NCBI RefSeq assembly: GCF_003985125.1
Contig: NZ_ML133574.1
Span: 124,001 to 188,000 of the forward strand
Direction of reading: 5' to 3'
Length of the DNA: 64,000 nucleotides
Source: Rhizobium phaseoli
GTDB taxonomy: Bacteria > Pseudomonadota > Alphaproteobacteria > Rhizobiales > Rhizobiaceae
Part shown: piece after piece, positions 56,384-64,000 of the stretch
Position numbering within the stretch: position 1 is the stretch's first letter
Layout of the letters: each line of letters begins with the position of its first letter
Notes under the pieces: model-generated
Database searches by the model: none
What the model saw: the letters and a program-made list of their open reading frames with translations, nothing else
What the model was told of the DNA's origin: nothing
Made by a program: the position numbers and the translations under genes

Positions 56384-57025
56384 ATGCGTTCAGGTGTGAT
56401 TGCACAGAAGGTGGGAATGACCCGCGTCTACAACGACGCCGGCGAGCATGTCCCGGTAACGGTACTGCGTATGGACGGCTGCCAGGTCGTTGCCACGCGC
56501 ACTGTCGAAAAGAATGGCTATACCGCAGTTCAGCTCGGTGCAGGCCAGGCGAAGGTGAAGAACACGTCGAAGGCGATGCGCGGCAACTTTGCCGTTGCCA
56601 ACGTCGAGCCGAAGGCCAAGCTCGCAGAATTCCGCGTGTCGGAAGACAATCTGCTCGAGATCGGCACCGAGCTCAAGGCAGGTCACTTTGCCGCCGGTCA
56701 GCTCGTCGACGTGACGGGCACGACGATCGGTAAGGGTTTTGCCGGCGCCATGAAGCGCCACGGTTTCGGCGGTCTGCGCGCCACGCACGGTGTGTCGGTT
56801 TCGCACCGCTCGCACGGTTCGACGGGTTCGCGCCAGGATCCGGGCAAGGTTTTCAAGAACAAGAAGATGGCTGGTCACATGGGCCAGACGCGCGTCACGA
56901 CGCAGAACCTGGAAGTGGTTTCGACCGACGAAGATCGCGGTCTGATCCTGATCAAGGGTGCTGTTCCCGGTTCCAAGGGTGCCTGGATCATCGTGCGCGA
57001 CGCCGTCAAGTCGGCCGCGAAGTAA
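56384..57025 (+). CDS. rplC: 50S ribosomal protein L3
   Basis: 213 residues. uL3 with N-terminal QKVGMTRVYND and the central extension loop near the peptidyl-transferase centre (GFAGAMKRHGFGG, THGVSVSHRSHGSTG). Its Gln in the GSRQDPG segment is the site methylated in other bacteria. rplD starts 13 bp downstream. Confidence 0.98.
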   Translation: MRSGVIAQKVGMTRVYNDAGEHVPVTVLRMDGCQVVATRTVEKNGYTAVQLGAGQAKVKNTSKAMRGNFAVANVEPKAKLAEFRVSEDNLLEIGTELKAGHFAAGQLVDVTGTTIGKGFAGAMKRHGFGGLRATHGVSVSHRSHGSTGSRQDPGKVFKNKKMAGHMGQTRVTTQNLEVVSTDEDRGLILIKGAVPGSKGAWIIVRDAVKSAAK

Positions 57026-57038
57026 GGGAGCCAGATCA

Positions 57039-57659
57039 ATGGAATTGAACGTCAAGACCCTCGAGGGAAAAGACGCCGGGAAGGTTTCCCTCTCGGACGA
57101 AATTTTCGGCCTCGAGCCCCGCGAAGACATTCTCGCCCGCGTCATCCGTTGGCAGCTTGCCAAGAAGCAGCAGGGCACGCACAAGGCAAAGGGCCGCGCT
57201 GAAGTTTCGCGCACCGGTGCCAAGATGTACAAGCAGAAGGGTACGGGCCGCGCCCGTCACCATTCGGCTCGCGCTCCGCAGTTCCGCGGCGGCGGCAAGG
57301 CCCACGGCCCTGTTGTTCGCAGCCACGAGCACGACCTTCCGAAGAAGGTTCGCGCGCTTGGCCTTCGCCACGCCCTTTCGGCCAAGATCAAGGCCGATGA
57401 CGTCATCGTCATCGACAACCTGGTTGCCGCCGAAGCCAAGACCAAGGTTCTCGCGTCCGCTTTCGAGACGCTCGGCCTGACCAACGCCCTCTTCATCGGC
57501 GGCGCAGAGCTTGACGGCAACTTCAAGCTAGCAGCTCAGAACATCCCGAACATCGATGTTCTGCCGATCCAGGGCATCAACGTTTACGACATCGTGCGCC
57601 GCGGCAAGCTCGTGCTTTCCAAGGCTGCGGTTGAAGCGCTAGAGGAGCGATTCAAGTGA
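57039..57659 (+). CDS. rplD: 50S ribosomal protein L4
   Basis: 206 residues from the ATG at 57039 with AAGGGAGCC upstream; the frame opens earlier inside rplC but without a start signal. The uL4 loop reaching into the exit tunnel (KQKGTGRARHHSARAPQFRGGG in parts) is intact. In E. coli L4 represses the S10 operon. Its stop overlaps the rplW start (GTGA). Confidence 0.97.
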   Translation: MELNVKTLEGKDAGKVSLSDEIFGLEPREDILARVIRWQLAKKQQGTHKAKGRAEVSRTGAKMYKQKGTGRARHHSARAPQFRGGGKAHGPVVRSHEHDLPKKVRALGLRHALSAKIKADDVIVIDNLVAAEAKTKVLASAFETLGLTNALFIGGAELDGNFKLAAQNIPNIDVLPIQGINVYDIVRRGKLVLSKAAVEALEERFK

Positions 57660-57949
57660 CCGATCTCCGCCACTACGATGTGATCGTCTCCCCGGCGATC
57701 ACCGAAAAGTCCACGCTGGTATCCGAGAACAACCAGGTTGTTTTCAATGTCGCCAAGCAGGCGACGAAGCCGGAAATCAAGGCTGCGGTCGAGGCGCTGT
57801 TCGGCGTCAAGGTCACGGCCGTCAACACTCTGCTGCGCAAGGGCAAGACCAAGCGGTTCCGCGGTTTTGTCGGCAAGCAGAAGGACGTGAAGAAGGCTGT
57901 TGTGACGCTGGCTGAAGGCCAGACGATCGACGTCTCCACCGGTCTCTGA
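57656..57949 (+). CDS. rplW: 50S ribosomal protein L23
   Basis: 97 residues with a GTG start that overlaps the rplD stop by four bases and GAGGAG eight bases before it. uL23 lies at the tunnel exit and docks trigger factor and SRP. VSPAITEKSTLVSE and NTLLRKGKTKRFRG are conserved segments. Confidence 0.97.
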   Translation: MTDLRHYDVIVSPAITEKSTLVSENNQVVFNVAKQATKPEIKAAVEALFGVKVTAVNTLLRKGKTKRFRGFVGKQKDVKKAVVTLAEGQTIDVSTGL

Positions 57950-57960
57950 GGAATAAGAAA

Positions 57961-58797
57961 ATGGCATTGAAAACATTCAATCCGACGACCCCGAGCCAGC
58001 GTCAGCTGGTCATCGTGGACCGCTCCTCGCTCTACAAGGGCAAGCCGGTCAAGGCGCTGACGGAAGGTCTGACCAAGAGCGGCGGTCGTAACAACCTCGG
58101 CCGTATCACTGCCCGCTTCATCGGCGGCGGTCACAAGCGCAGCTACCGTCTGGTCGACTTCAAGCGTCGCAAGTTCGATGTCGAAGGCACGGTCGAGCGT
58201 ATCGAATACGACCCGAACCGCACTGCTTTCATCGCGCTGGTGAGCTATGCCGACGGCGAGCAGGCCTACATCATCGCTCCGCAGCGTCTTGCTGCCGGCG
58301 ACAAGGTCATCGCTTCGGAAAAGGCTGTCGACGTCAAGCCCGGCAACACCATGCCGCTGCAGTACATCCCGGTCGGCTCCATCATCCACAACGTGGAAAT
58401 GAAGCCCGGCAAGGGCGGTCAGATCGCCCGTTCCGCCGGTTCCTACGCGCAGCTCGTCGGTCGTGACCAGGGCATGGCGATCCTTCGCCTGAACTCCGGT
58501 GAACAGCGTCTCGTCAGCGGCATCTGCCTTGCTTCGATCGGCGCCGTCTCCAACCCGGACCACGCCAACATCAACGACGGCAAGGCCGGTCGTACCGTCT
58601 GGCGCGGCAAGCGTCCGCATAACCGCGGTGTTGTCATGAACCCGGTCGACCATCCGCACGGCGGTGGTGAAGGCCGCACCTCCGGTGGTCGCCATCCGGT
58701 GACCCCGTGGGGCAAGCCGACCAAGGGCAAGCGCACCCGGTCGAACAAGTCGACCGACAAGATGATCATGCGCTCGCGTCATCAGCGTAAGAAGTAA
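57961..58797 (+). CDS. rplB: 50S ribosomal protein L2
   Basis: 278 residues. uL2 with SGGRNNLGRIT, the C-terminal MNPVDHPHGGGEGRT (His essential for peptidyl transfer site structure) and a basic tail. Binds 23S rRNA near the subunit interface. GAGGAATAAG precedes the ATG. Confidence 0.98.
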   Translation: MALKTFNPTTPSQRQLVIVDRSSLYKGKPVKALTEGLTKSGGRNNLGRITARFIGGGHKRSYRLVDFKRRKFDVEGTVERIEYDPNRTAFIALVSYADGEQAYIIAPQRLAAGDKVIASEKAVDVKPGNTMPLQYIPVGSIIHNVEMKPGKGGQIARSAGSYAQLVGRDQGMAILRLNSGEQRLVSGICLASIGAVSNPDHANINDGKAGRTVWRGKRPHNRGVVMNPVDHPHGGGEGRTSGGRHPVTPWGKPTKGKRTRSNKSTDKMIMRSRHQRKK

Positions 58798-58812
58798 GAG
58801 AGGAAGTCTCCA

Positions 58813-59091
58813 ATGGCTCGTTCAGTATGGAAAGGTCCGTTCGTTGACGGCTATCTTCTCAAGAAGGCTGAGAAGGTTCGTGAAGGCGGACGTGCAGAAG
58901 TGATCAAGATCTGGAGCCGTCGCTCCACGATCCTGCCGCAGTTCGTCGGTCTTACCTTCGGCGTCTACAACGGCAGCAAGCATATCCCGGTCAGCGTCAA
59001 TGAAGACATGGTCGGCCACAAATTCGGTGAATTCTCTCCGACCCGCACCTACTACGGTCACGGCGCGGACAAGAAGGCGAAGAGGAAGTAA
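58813..59091 (+). CDS. rpsS: 30S ribosomal protein S19
   Basis: 92 residues. uS19 (RSVWKGPFVDGYLLKK, then IKIWSRRSTILPQFVG, KFGEFSPTRTYYGH). Head of the small subunit. rplV starts 2 bp after its stop codon, so the two are coupled. Confidence 0.98.
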   Translation: MARSVWKGPFVDGYLLKKAEKVREGGRAEVIKIWSRRSTILPQFVGLTFGVYNGSKHIPVSVNEDMVGHKFGEFSPTRTYYGHGADKKAKRK

Positions 59092-59093
59092 CA

Positions 59094-59482
59094 ATGGGCA
59101 AGGCAAAAGCCGAACGCCGGCTGAAGGACAACGAGGCGCAAGCAGTCGCCCGCACGCTCCGCGTCAGCCCCCAGAAGCTCAACCTGGTTGCTGCGGCCAT
59201 CCGCGGCAAGAAGGTCGAGCGTGCACTCGCTGAGCTGGAGTTCTCCCGCAAGCGCATCGCAGGCGCCGTCAAGAAGACGCTCGAATCCGCGATCGCCAAC
59301 GCCGAGAACAACCACGATCTCGACGTCGACGCGCTCGTCGTCGCCGAGGCCTATGTCGGCAAGTCGATCGTCATGAAGCGCTTCCACGCTCGTGGCCGCG
59401 GTCGCGCGTCGCGCATCGAAAAGCCCTTCGCGCACCTGACGATCGTCGTTCGTGAAGTGCAGGCAGCAGAGGAGGCCGCATA

Positions 59483-59483
<1 letters not shown>
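59094..59483 (+). CDS. rplV: 50S ribosomal protein L22
   Basis: 129 residues. uL22 with its long tunnel hairpin (MKRFHARGRGRASRIEKP). Changes in this hairpin cause macrolide resistance in other bacteria; no deletion is apparent. Its stop overlaps the rpsC ATG by one base (TAATG). Confidence 0.98.
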
Positions 59484-60217
<734 letters not shown>

Positions 60218-60255
60218 TTAGCGCTGGCGAAAGATAAGCTCGGAGAAGTAAGAAA

Positions 60256-60669
60256 ATGTTGCAGCCAAAGCGTACTAAGTACCGCAAGCAGTTCAAGGGC
60301 CGCATCAAGGGCGTCGCCAAGGGCGGTTCTGACCTGGCATTCGGCGAATTCGGCCTGAAGGCTCAGGAGCCCAACCGCGTCAACGCACGCGAGATCGAAG
60401 CGGCCCGCCGCGCGATCACGCGTTACATGAAGCGCGCCGGCCGTGTATGGATCCGCGTGTTCCCGGACGTTCCGGTAACCGCAAAGCCGACCGAAGTCCG
60501 CATGGGTAAAGGTAAGGGCTCCGTTGAGTACTGGGCATGCAAGGTCAAGCCCGGTCGTATGATGTTCGAGATCGACGGCGTCAGCGAAGAGATTGCCCGT
60601 GAGGCGCTTCGTCTCGGCTCTGCCAAGCTCTCGGTCAAGACGCGCTTCGTACAGCGCATTGCAGAGTAA
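60256..60669 (+). CDS. rplP: 50S ribosomal protein L16
   Basis: 137 residues. uL16 opening MLQPKRTKYRKQFKGR, and the conserved KPTEVRMGKGKGSVEYW. Helps place tRNA in the A site. AGAAGTAAG precedes the ATG. Confidence 0.98.
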   Translation: MLQPKRTKYRKQFKGRIKGVAKGGSDLAFGEFGLKAQEPNRVNAREIEAARRAITRYMKRAGRVWIRVFPDVPVTAKPTEVRMGKGKGSVEYWACKVKPGRMMFEIDGVSEEIAREALRLGSAKLSVKTRFVQRIAE

Positions 60670-60680
60670 GGATTGAGCTC

Positions 60681-60881
60681 ATGAAAGCCTCAGATGTTCG
60701 TGCGTTGACCGCCGACCAACTCAAGGACGAGCTTGCCAAGCTGAAGAAGGAGCAGTTCAACCTGCGCTTCCAGAAGGCGACCGGCCAGCTCGAAAAGTCC
60801 TCGCGCATCAACGAAGTCCGCAAGGACATCGCCCGCGTGAAAACCATTGCCCGCCAGAAGGCGGCAGAAGTTAAGGCCTAA
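60681..60881 (+). CDS. rpmC: 50S ribosomal protein L29
   Basis: 66 residues, two helices (VRALTADQLKDELAKLKKE, then FQKATGQLEKSSRINEVRKD). uL29 lies near the tunnel exit. AAGGATTGAGCTC precedes the start; rplP ends 11 bp earlier. Confidence 0.97.
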   Translation: MKASDVRALTADQLKDELAKLKKEQFNLRFQKATGQLEKSSRINEVRKDIARVKTIARQKAAEVKA

Positions 60882-60893
60882 AGGAAGAAAAAC

Positions 60894-61133
60894 ATGCCGA
60901 AGCGCATCCTGCAGGGCGTCGTCGTTGGCGACAAGAACGAGAAGACGGTAGTGGTTCGCGTCGAGCGTCGTTTCGCTCACCCGCTGCTCCAGAAGACCGT
61001 TCGTCGTTCCAAGAAGTACAAGGCCCACGACGAAAACAACCAGTACAAGATCGGCGATACCGTATCCATCGAGGAATGCGCGCCGATCTCCAAGGACAAG
61101 CGCTGGACGGTGATCGCCGCCCAGGGCAAGTAA
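60894..61133 (+). CDS. rpsQ: 30S ribosomal protein S17
   Basis: 79 residues. uS17 OB-fold with RILQGVVVGDKNEKTVVVRV and the loop RRSKKYKAHDENN. Binds 16S rRNA early in assembly. Last gene of the S10 block; a terminator-like hairpin lies about 57 bp downstream. Confidence 0.97.
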   Translation: MPKRILQGVVVGDKNEKTVVVRVERRFAHPLLQKTVRRSKKYKAHDENNQYKIGDTVSIEECAPISKDKRWTVIAAQGK

Positions 61134-61189
61134 ACAGAATTTTGCGCGAGGCCTTGCGTCTCGCCGAAATATCTGTATGAAGCAGCGTC

Positions 61190-61222
61190 AGAACGCTCGA
61201 ATGCCGGGCGTTCTTTTGCTTT
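61190..61222 (+). terminator. Terminator-like hairpin between the S10 and spc blocks
   Basis: AGAACGC at 61190-61196 pairs with GCGTTCT at 61208-61214, followed by TTTGCTTT. It lies in a 263-bp gap between rpsQ and rplN, which suggests separate transcription units, as in E. coli. Confidence 0.6.
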
Positions 61223-61396
61223 GAGCGCACGGAAGGTCCCGTTCGGGAAACCACCCTGGCACGATCGACCCCGCGCTATTCAGCTATTGCCGCGTTCCTG
61301 CTTGCCTTAACGGCAGGTTGGCCGGCGAACATTTTCATAAGCCGGAGTAGGGGGCCCAGGCCCAACCATTCCGGTAAACCAAGAAGGCGACCTGAT

Positions 61397-61765
61397 ATGA
61401 TTCAGATGCAAACAAACCTCGACGTCGCGGATAATTCCGGCGCACGTCGTGTCATGTGCATCAAGGTGCTGGGCGGCTCGAAGCGCAAGTATGCCTCGAT
61501 CGGCGACGTCATCGTCGTTTCGATCAAGGAAGCGATCCCGCGCGGCCGCGTGAAGAAGGGTGACGTGATGAAGGCGGTTGTCGTTCGCACCGCCAAGGAC
61601 ATCCGTCGTCCGGATGGCTCGGTCATCCGCTTCGACACCAACGCAGCAGTCCTCATCGACAACAAGAAAGAGCCGATCGGCACCCGTATCTTCGGACCGG
61701 TTCCGCGCGAACTTCGCGCCAAGAACCACATGAAGATCATCTCGCTGGCTCCCGAAGTACTGTAA
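61397..61765 (+). CDS. rplN: 50S ribosomal protein L14
   Basis: 122 residues. uL14 from MIQMQTNLDVADNSGAR, with GAIPRG-type loop and FGPVPRELR at the end. It sits at the subunit bridge B8. GAAGGCGACC precedes the ATG. First gene of the spc block. Confidence 0.98.
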   Translation: MIQMQTNLDVADNSGARRVMCIKVLGGSKRKYASIGDVIVVSIKEAIPRGRVKKGDVMKAVVVRTAKDIRRPDGSVIRFDTNAAVLIDNKKEPIGTRIFGPVPRELRAKNHMKIISLAPEVL

Positions 61766-61777
61766 GGAGCGGAAGCG

Positions 61778-62086
61778 ATGCAGAAGATTCGTAAAGGCGA
61801 CAAGGTCGTCATGCTCGCTGGCAAGGACAAGGGCCGTACCGGCGAAGTCGTTCAGGTCATGCCGAAGGAAGATCGTGCGGTCGTCCGTGGCGTCAACGTC
61901 GTGAAGCGCCACCAGCGCCAGACGCAGACCCAGGAAGCCGGCATCATCAACAAGGAAGCCCCGGTTCACCTGTCCAACATTGCAATCGTCGACAAGGACG
62001 GCAAGCCGACCCGCGTCGGTTTCAAGGTCGTTGACGGCAAGAAGGTCCGCGTGGCCAAGCGTTCTGGAGAAGTGATCGATGGCTGA
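61778..62086 (+). CDS. rplX: 50S ribosomal protein L24
   Basis: 102 residues. uL24 with an N-terminal KOW motif (RKGDKVVMLAGKDKGRTGEV). An assembly initiator for the large subunit. Its last 8 bases overlap rplE. Confidence 0.98.
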   Translation: MQKIRKGDKVVMLAGKDKGRTGEVVQVMPKEDRAVVRGVNVVKRHQRQTQTQEAGIINKEAPVHLSNIAIVDKDGKPTRVGFKVVDGKKVRVAKRSGEVIDG

Positions 62087-62636
62087 GGCAAAATACGAGC
62101 CGCGGCTCAAGAAGGAATATGTCGAGCGCATCCGCAAGGCGATGCAGGAGAAGTTCTCCTACGCCAACGAGATGATGATTCCGAAGCTCGACAAGATCGT
62201 CATCAACATGGGCGTCGGTGAAGCGACCGCTGATTCGAAGAAGCCGACGGTTGCTGCCGCCGACCTCGCAGCGATCGCCGGTCAGAAGCCGGTCATCACC
62301 CGCGCACGCAACTCTATCGCAGGCTTCAAGGTCCGCGAAAACATGCCGATCGGCGCGAAGGTCACCCTGCGCGGCGCCCGCATGTACGAGTTCCTGGATC
62401 GTCTGGTCAACATCGCGCTCCCGCGCGTTCGCGACTTCCGCGGCCTGAACCCGAAGAGCTTTGACGGCCGTGGCAACTTCGCCATGGGCATCAAGGAGCA
62501 CATTGTGTTCCCTGAGATCAACTACGACAAGGTTGATCAGATGTGGGGCATGGACATCATCGTTTGCACGACGGCGACGACCGACGACGAAGCACGGGCT
62601 CTCCTGAAAGAGTTCAGCTTCCCGTTCCGTCAATAA
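62079..62636 (+). CDS. rplE: 50S ribosomal protein L5
   Basis: 185 residues. uL5 with LDKIVINMGVGEA and the P-site loop, then GMDIIVCTTATTDDEAR. It binds 5S rRNA. The ATG lies within the rplX end, eight bases of overlap, so translation is coupled. Confidence 0.98.
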   Translation: MAEAKYEPRLKKEYVERIRKAMQEKFSYANEMMIPKLDKIVINMGVGEATADSKKPTVAAADLAAIAGQKPVITRARNSIAGFKVRENMPIGAKVTLRGARMYEFLDRLVNIALPRVRDFRGLNPKSFDGRGNFAMGIKEHIVFPEINYDKVDQMWGMDIIVCTTATTDDEARALLKEFSFPFRQ

Positions 62637-62668
62637 CCGTAACGACGAGCGTAGAAAAGGAACCTGAC

Positions 62669-62974
62669 ATGGCGAAGACAAGCGCAGTTGAAAAGAACAA
62701 GCGCCGCCGTACTACGGTCGCCAACCAGGCCGCTAAGCGGGCTGCGTTGAAGGCGATCATCATGAACCAGGCTCTTCCGATCGAAGAGCGGTTCAAGGCC
62801 TCGATCAAGCTGGCATCCCTGCCGCGTGATGGATCGAAGACCCGCATTCGCAACCGTTGCGAAGTTTCGGGGCGTCCGCGCGCATATTACCGCAAACTGC
62901 GCATGTCGCGTATTGCGCTGCGTGAACTCGGCAATCTCGGCAAGGTGCCGGGCATCGTCAAGTCGAGCTGGTAA
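62669..62974 (+). CDS. rpsN: 30S ribosomal protein S14
   Basis: 101 residues from ATG 62669, the longer zinc-free form of uS14 (no CxxC pairs), ending LGKVPGIVKSSW. AAAAGGAACC precedes the start. The frame is open upstream within rplE but that part is not coding in this frame. Confidence 0.97.
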   Translation: MAKTSAVEKNKRRRTTVANQAAKRAALKAIIMNQALPIEERFKASIKLASLPRDGSKTRIRNRCEVSGRPRAYYRKLRMSRIALRELGNLGKVPGIVKSSW

Positions 62975-62986
62975 GGAGCAGGTTAG

Positions 62987-63385
62987 ATGACAATGACTGA
63001 TCCGTTGGGCGATATGCTCACCCGTATCCGTAACGGCGCTTCCCGCCGCAAGTCGTCGGTCTCGACGCCTGCGTCCAAGCTCCGTGCGCGTGTTCTCGAT
63101 GTCCTGCAGTCCGAAGGCTACATCCGTGGCTACTCCGTCGTCGATTTCGGCAACGGCAAGTCGGAGCTCAACATCGAGCTGAAGTACTATGAAGGCGCAT
63201 CGGTGATCCGTGAGATCGGCCGTGTGTCCAAGCCGGGCCGCCGGGTTTATGTCTCGGTCAAGTCCATTCCGCAGGTCGCGAACGGTCTCGGCATCACCAT
63301 CCTTTCGACTCCGAAGGGCGTGATGGCCGATCACCAGGCTCGCGAACAGAACGTTGGTGGCGAGGTTCTTTGCTCGGTCTTCTAA
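62987..63385 (+). CDS. rpsH: 30S ribosomal protein S8
   Basis: 132 residues. uS8 with DPLGDMLTRIRNG and the C-terminal STPKGVMADHQAREQNVGGEVLCSVF in parts. Binds helix 21 of 16S rRNA; in E. coli it represses the spc operon. TAAGGAGC precedes the ATG. Confidence 0.98.
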   Translation: MTMTDPLGDMLTRIRNGASRRKSSVSTPASKLRARVLDVLQSEGYIRGYSVVDFGNGKSELNIELKYYEGASVIREIGRVSKPGRRVYVSVKSIPQVANGLGITILSTPKGVMADHQAREQNVGGEVLCSVF

Positions 63386-63427
63386 GATCGGGCAGGGATC
63401 TCCATAGCGAACAGACAGGATTGAAAC

Positions 63428-63961
63428 ATGTCTCGTATCGGTAAAAAGCCCGTTCAGGTGCCTGCTGGGATCACGGCTACGGTCGATGGCCAGAAGGTTA
63501 CTGCAAAGGGCCCGAAGGGCGAGCTGTTTTTCGTCGCTAACGACGAAATCAGCCTCAAGCTCGAAGATAACGCGGTCGTCGTGACGCCGCTGAACCAGTC
63601 CAAGAATGCACGGTCGAAGTGGGGCATGTCCCGCACGATGATCGAAGGTATCTTCAAGGGCGTCAAGGACGGTTTCGAGCGCAAGCTTGAAATCAACGGC
63701 GTCGGTTATCGCGCCGCCATGCAGGGCAAGAACCTGCAGCTGGCCCTCGGTTTCAGCCACGACGTGGTCTATGAACCGCCGGTCGGCATCACGATTGCTG
63801 TTCCGAAGCCGACGGAAATCGTCGTCAGCGGTATCAACAAGCAGCAGGTCGGCCAGGTTGCCGCCGAAATCCGCGAATATCGCGGTCCCGAGCCTTACAA
63901 GGGCAAGGGCGTCAAGTATGCCGACGAGCGGATCGTCCGCAAAGAAGGCAAGAAGAAGTAA
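63428..63961 (+). CDS. rplF: 50S ribosomal protein L6
   Basis: 177 residues, two similar domains of uL6 (SRIGKKPVQVPAGI and, later, GYRAAMQGKNLQLALGFSH), ending with a basic KGKGVKYADERIVRKEGKKK tail. Located near the GTPase centre. 12 bp before rplR. Confidence 0.98.
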   Translation: MSRIGKKPVQVPAGITATVDGQKVTAKGPKGELFFVANDEISLKLEDNAVVVTPLNQSKNARSKWGMSRTMIEGIFKGVKDGFERKLEINGVGYRAAMQGKNLQLALGFSHDVVYEPPVGITIAVPKPTEIVVSGINKQQVGQVAAEIREYRGPEPYKGKGVKYADERIVRKEGKKK

Positions 63962-63973
63962 GGATCACGCGAA

Positions 63974-64000
63974 ATGGCTAGCAGGAAAGAAGCACTTGCA
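63974..64000 (+). CDS. rplR: 50S ribosomal protein L18, start only
   Basis: The first nine codons (MASRKEALA) are present before the window ends. Position directly after rplF and this N-terminus identify uL18, which binds 5S rRNA. Confidence 0.85.

Overview
The window is chromosomal DNA of an alphaproteobacterium of the order Hyphomicrobiales, and the protein sequences and gene order fit the genus Rhizobium (R. leguminosarum / R. etli group). This rests on the DivK-PleD cell-cycle pair, an alphaproteobacterial RNase E with an acidic insert in its S1 domain, DUF3572 and DUF983 neighbours, two tuf genes, high-GC coding sequence with AT-rich intergenic spaces, and a dihydroorotase-like gene overlapping pyrB. 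The species is inferred from memory of protein families, not from a search. Almost everything is core genome. I see no prophage, insertion sequence, CRISPR array or biosynthetic island.

Left part (1-31.7 kb). An L,D-transpeptidase cut by the window edge is followed by dinB, a GNAT acetyltransferase, a HAD-type phosphatase-like gene, a DUF3572 gene, and the signalling pair divK-pleD. A 750-bp gene-free stretch follows pleD and holds a candidate structured small RNA with its own terminator. Then come rpmG, an MFS transporter, a DUF983 gene, and a long leftward run rnr-topA, dprA-plsY, pyrC'-pyrB. After a rightward AidB-like acyl-CoA dehydrogenase there is a leftward vapBC toxin-antitoxin pair with a palindromic putative operator. 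Next is rne, whose reading frame is broken near its 3' end. A rightward cell-wall block, amiC and mrcA, leads to prfB, which carries the classical programmed +1 frameshift. Leftward genes for an alpha/beta hydrolase, a small lipoprotein-like protein and NAD kinase close this part.

Middle (31.8-38.1 kb). tRNA-Thr, several very small exported or membrane proteins, a two-domain Inh-type protease-inhibitor-like protein, and an rRNA methyltransferase are followed by tRNA-Tyr, tRNA-Gly, the first tuf copy, a 44-residue membrane protein, a short-chain dehydrogenase/epimerase and tRNA-Trp. The order tRNA-Tyr, tRNA-Gly, tuf, tRNA-Trp, secE is a bacterial core arrangement, here interrupted by two extra genes.

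Right part (38.3-64 kb). This is the transcription/translation super-cluster, all on the + strand: secE-nusG-rplKAJL-rpoBC, then rpsL-rpsG-fusA-tuf, then the S10 operon (rpsJ to rpsQ) and the spc operon (rplN to the start of rplR at the window edge). One 97-residue gene on the opposite strand sits between rpoC and rpsL. The two tuf copies appear identical at the DNA level, although their flanks are unrelated. Several non-coding joints look regulatory: hairpin arrays upstream of rplJ, a terminator-like hairpin plus a perfect 15-bp stem-loop between rplL and rpoB, a leader before rpsL, and a terminator between the S10 and spc blocks.

I did not find a convincing undescribed system. The observations most worth checking are the rne frameshift, the catalytically degenerate dihydroorotase paired with pyrB, the candidate sRNA after pleD, the rplL-rpoB hairpins and the small membrane protein with a possibly masked ribosome binding site.
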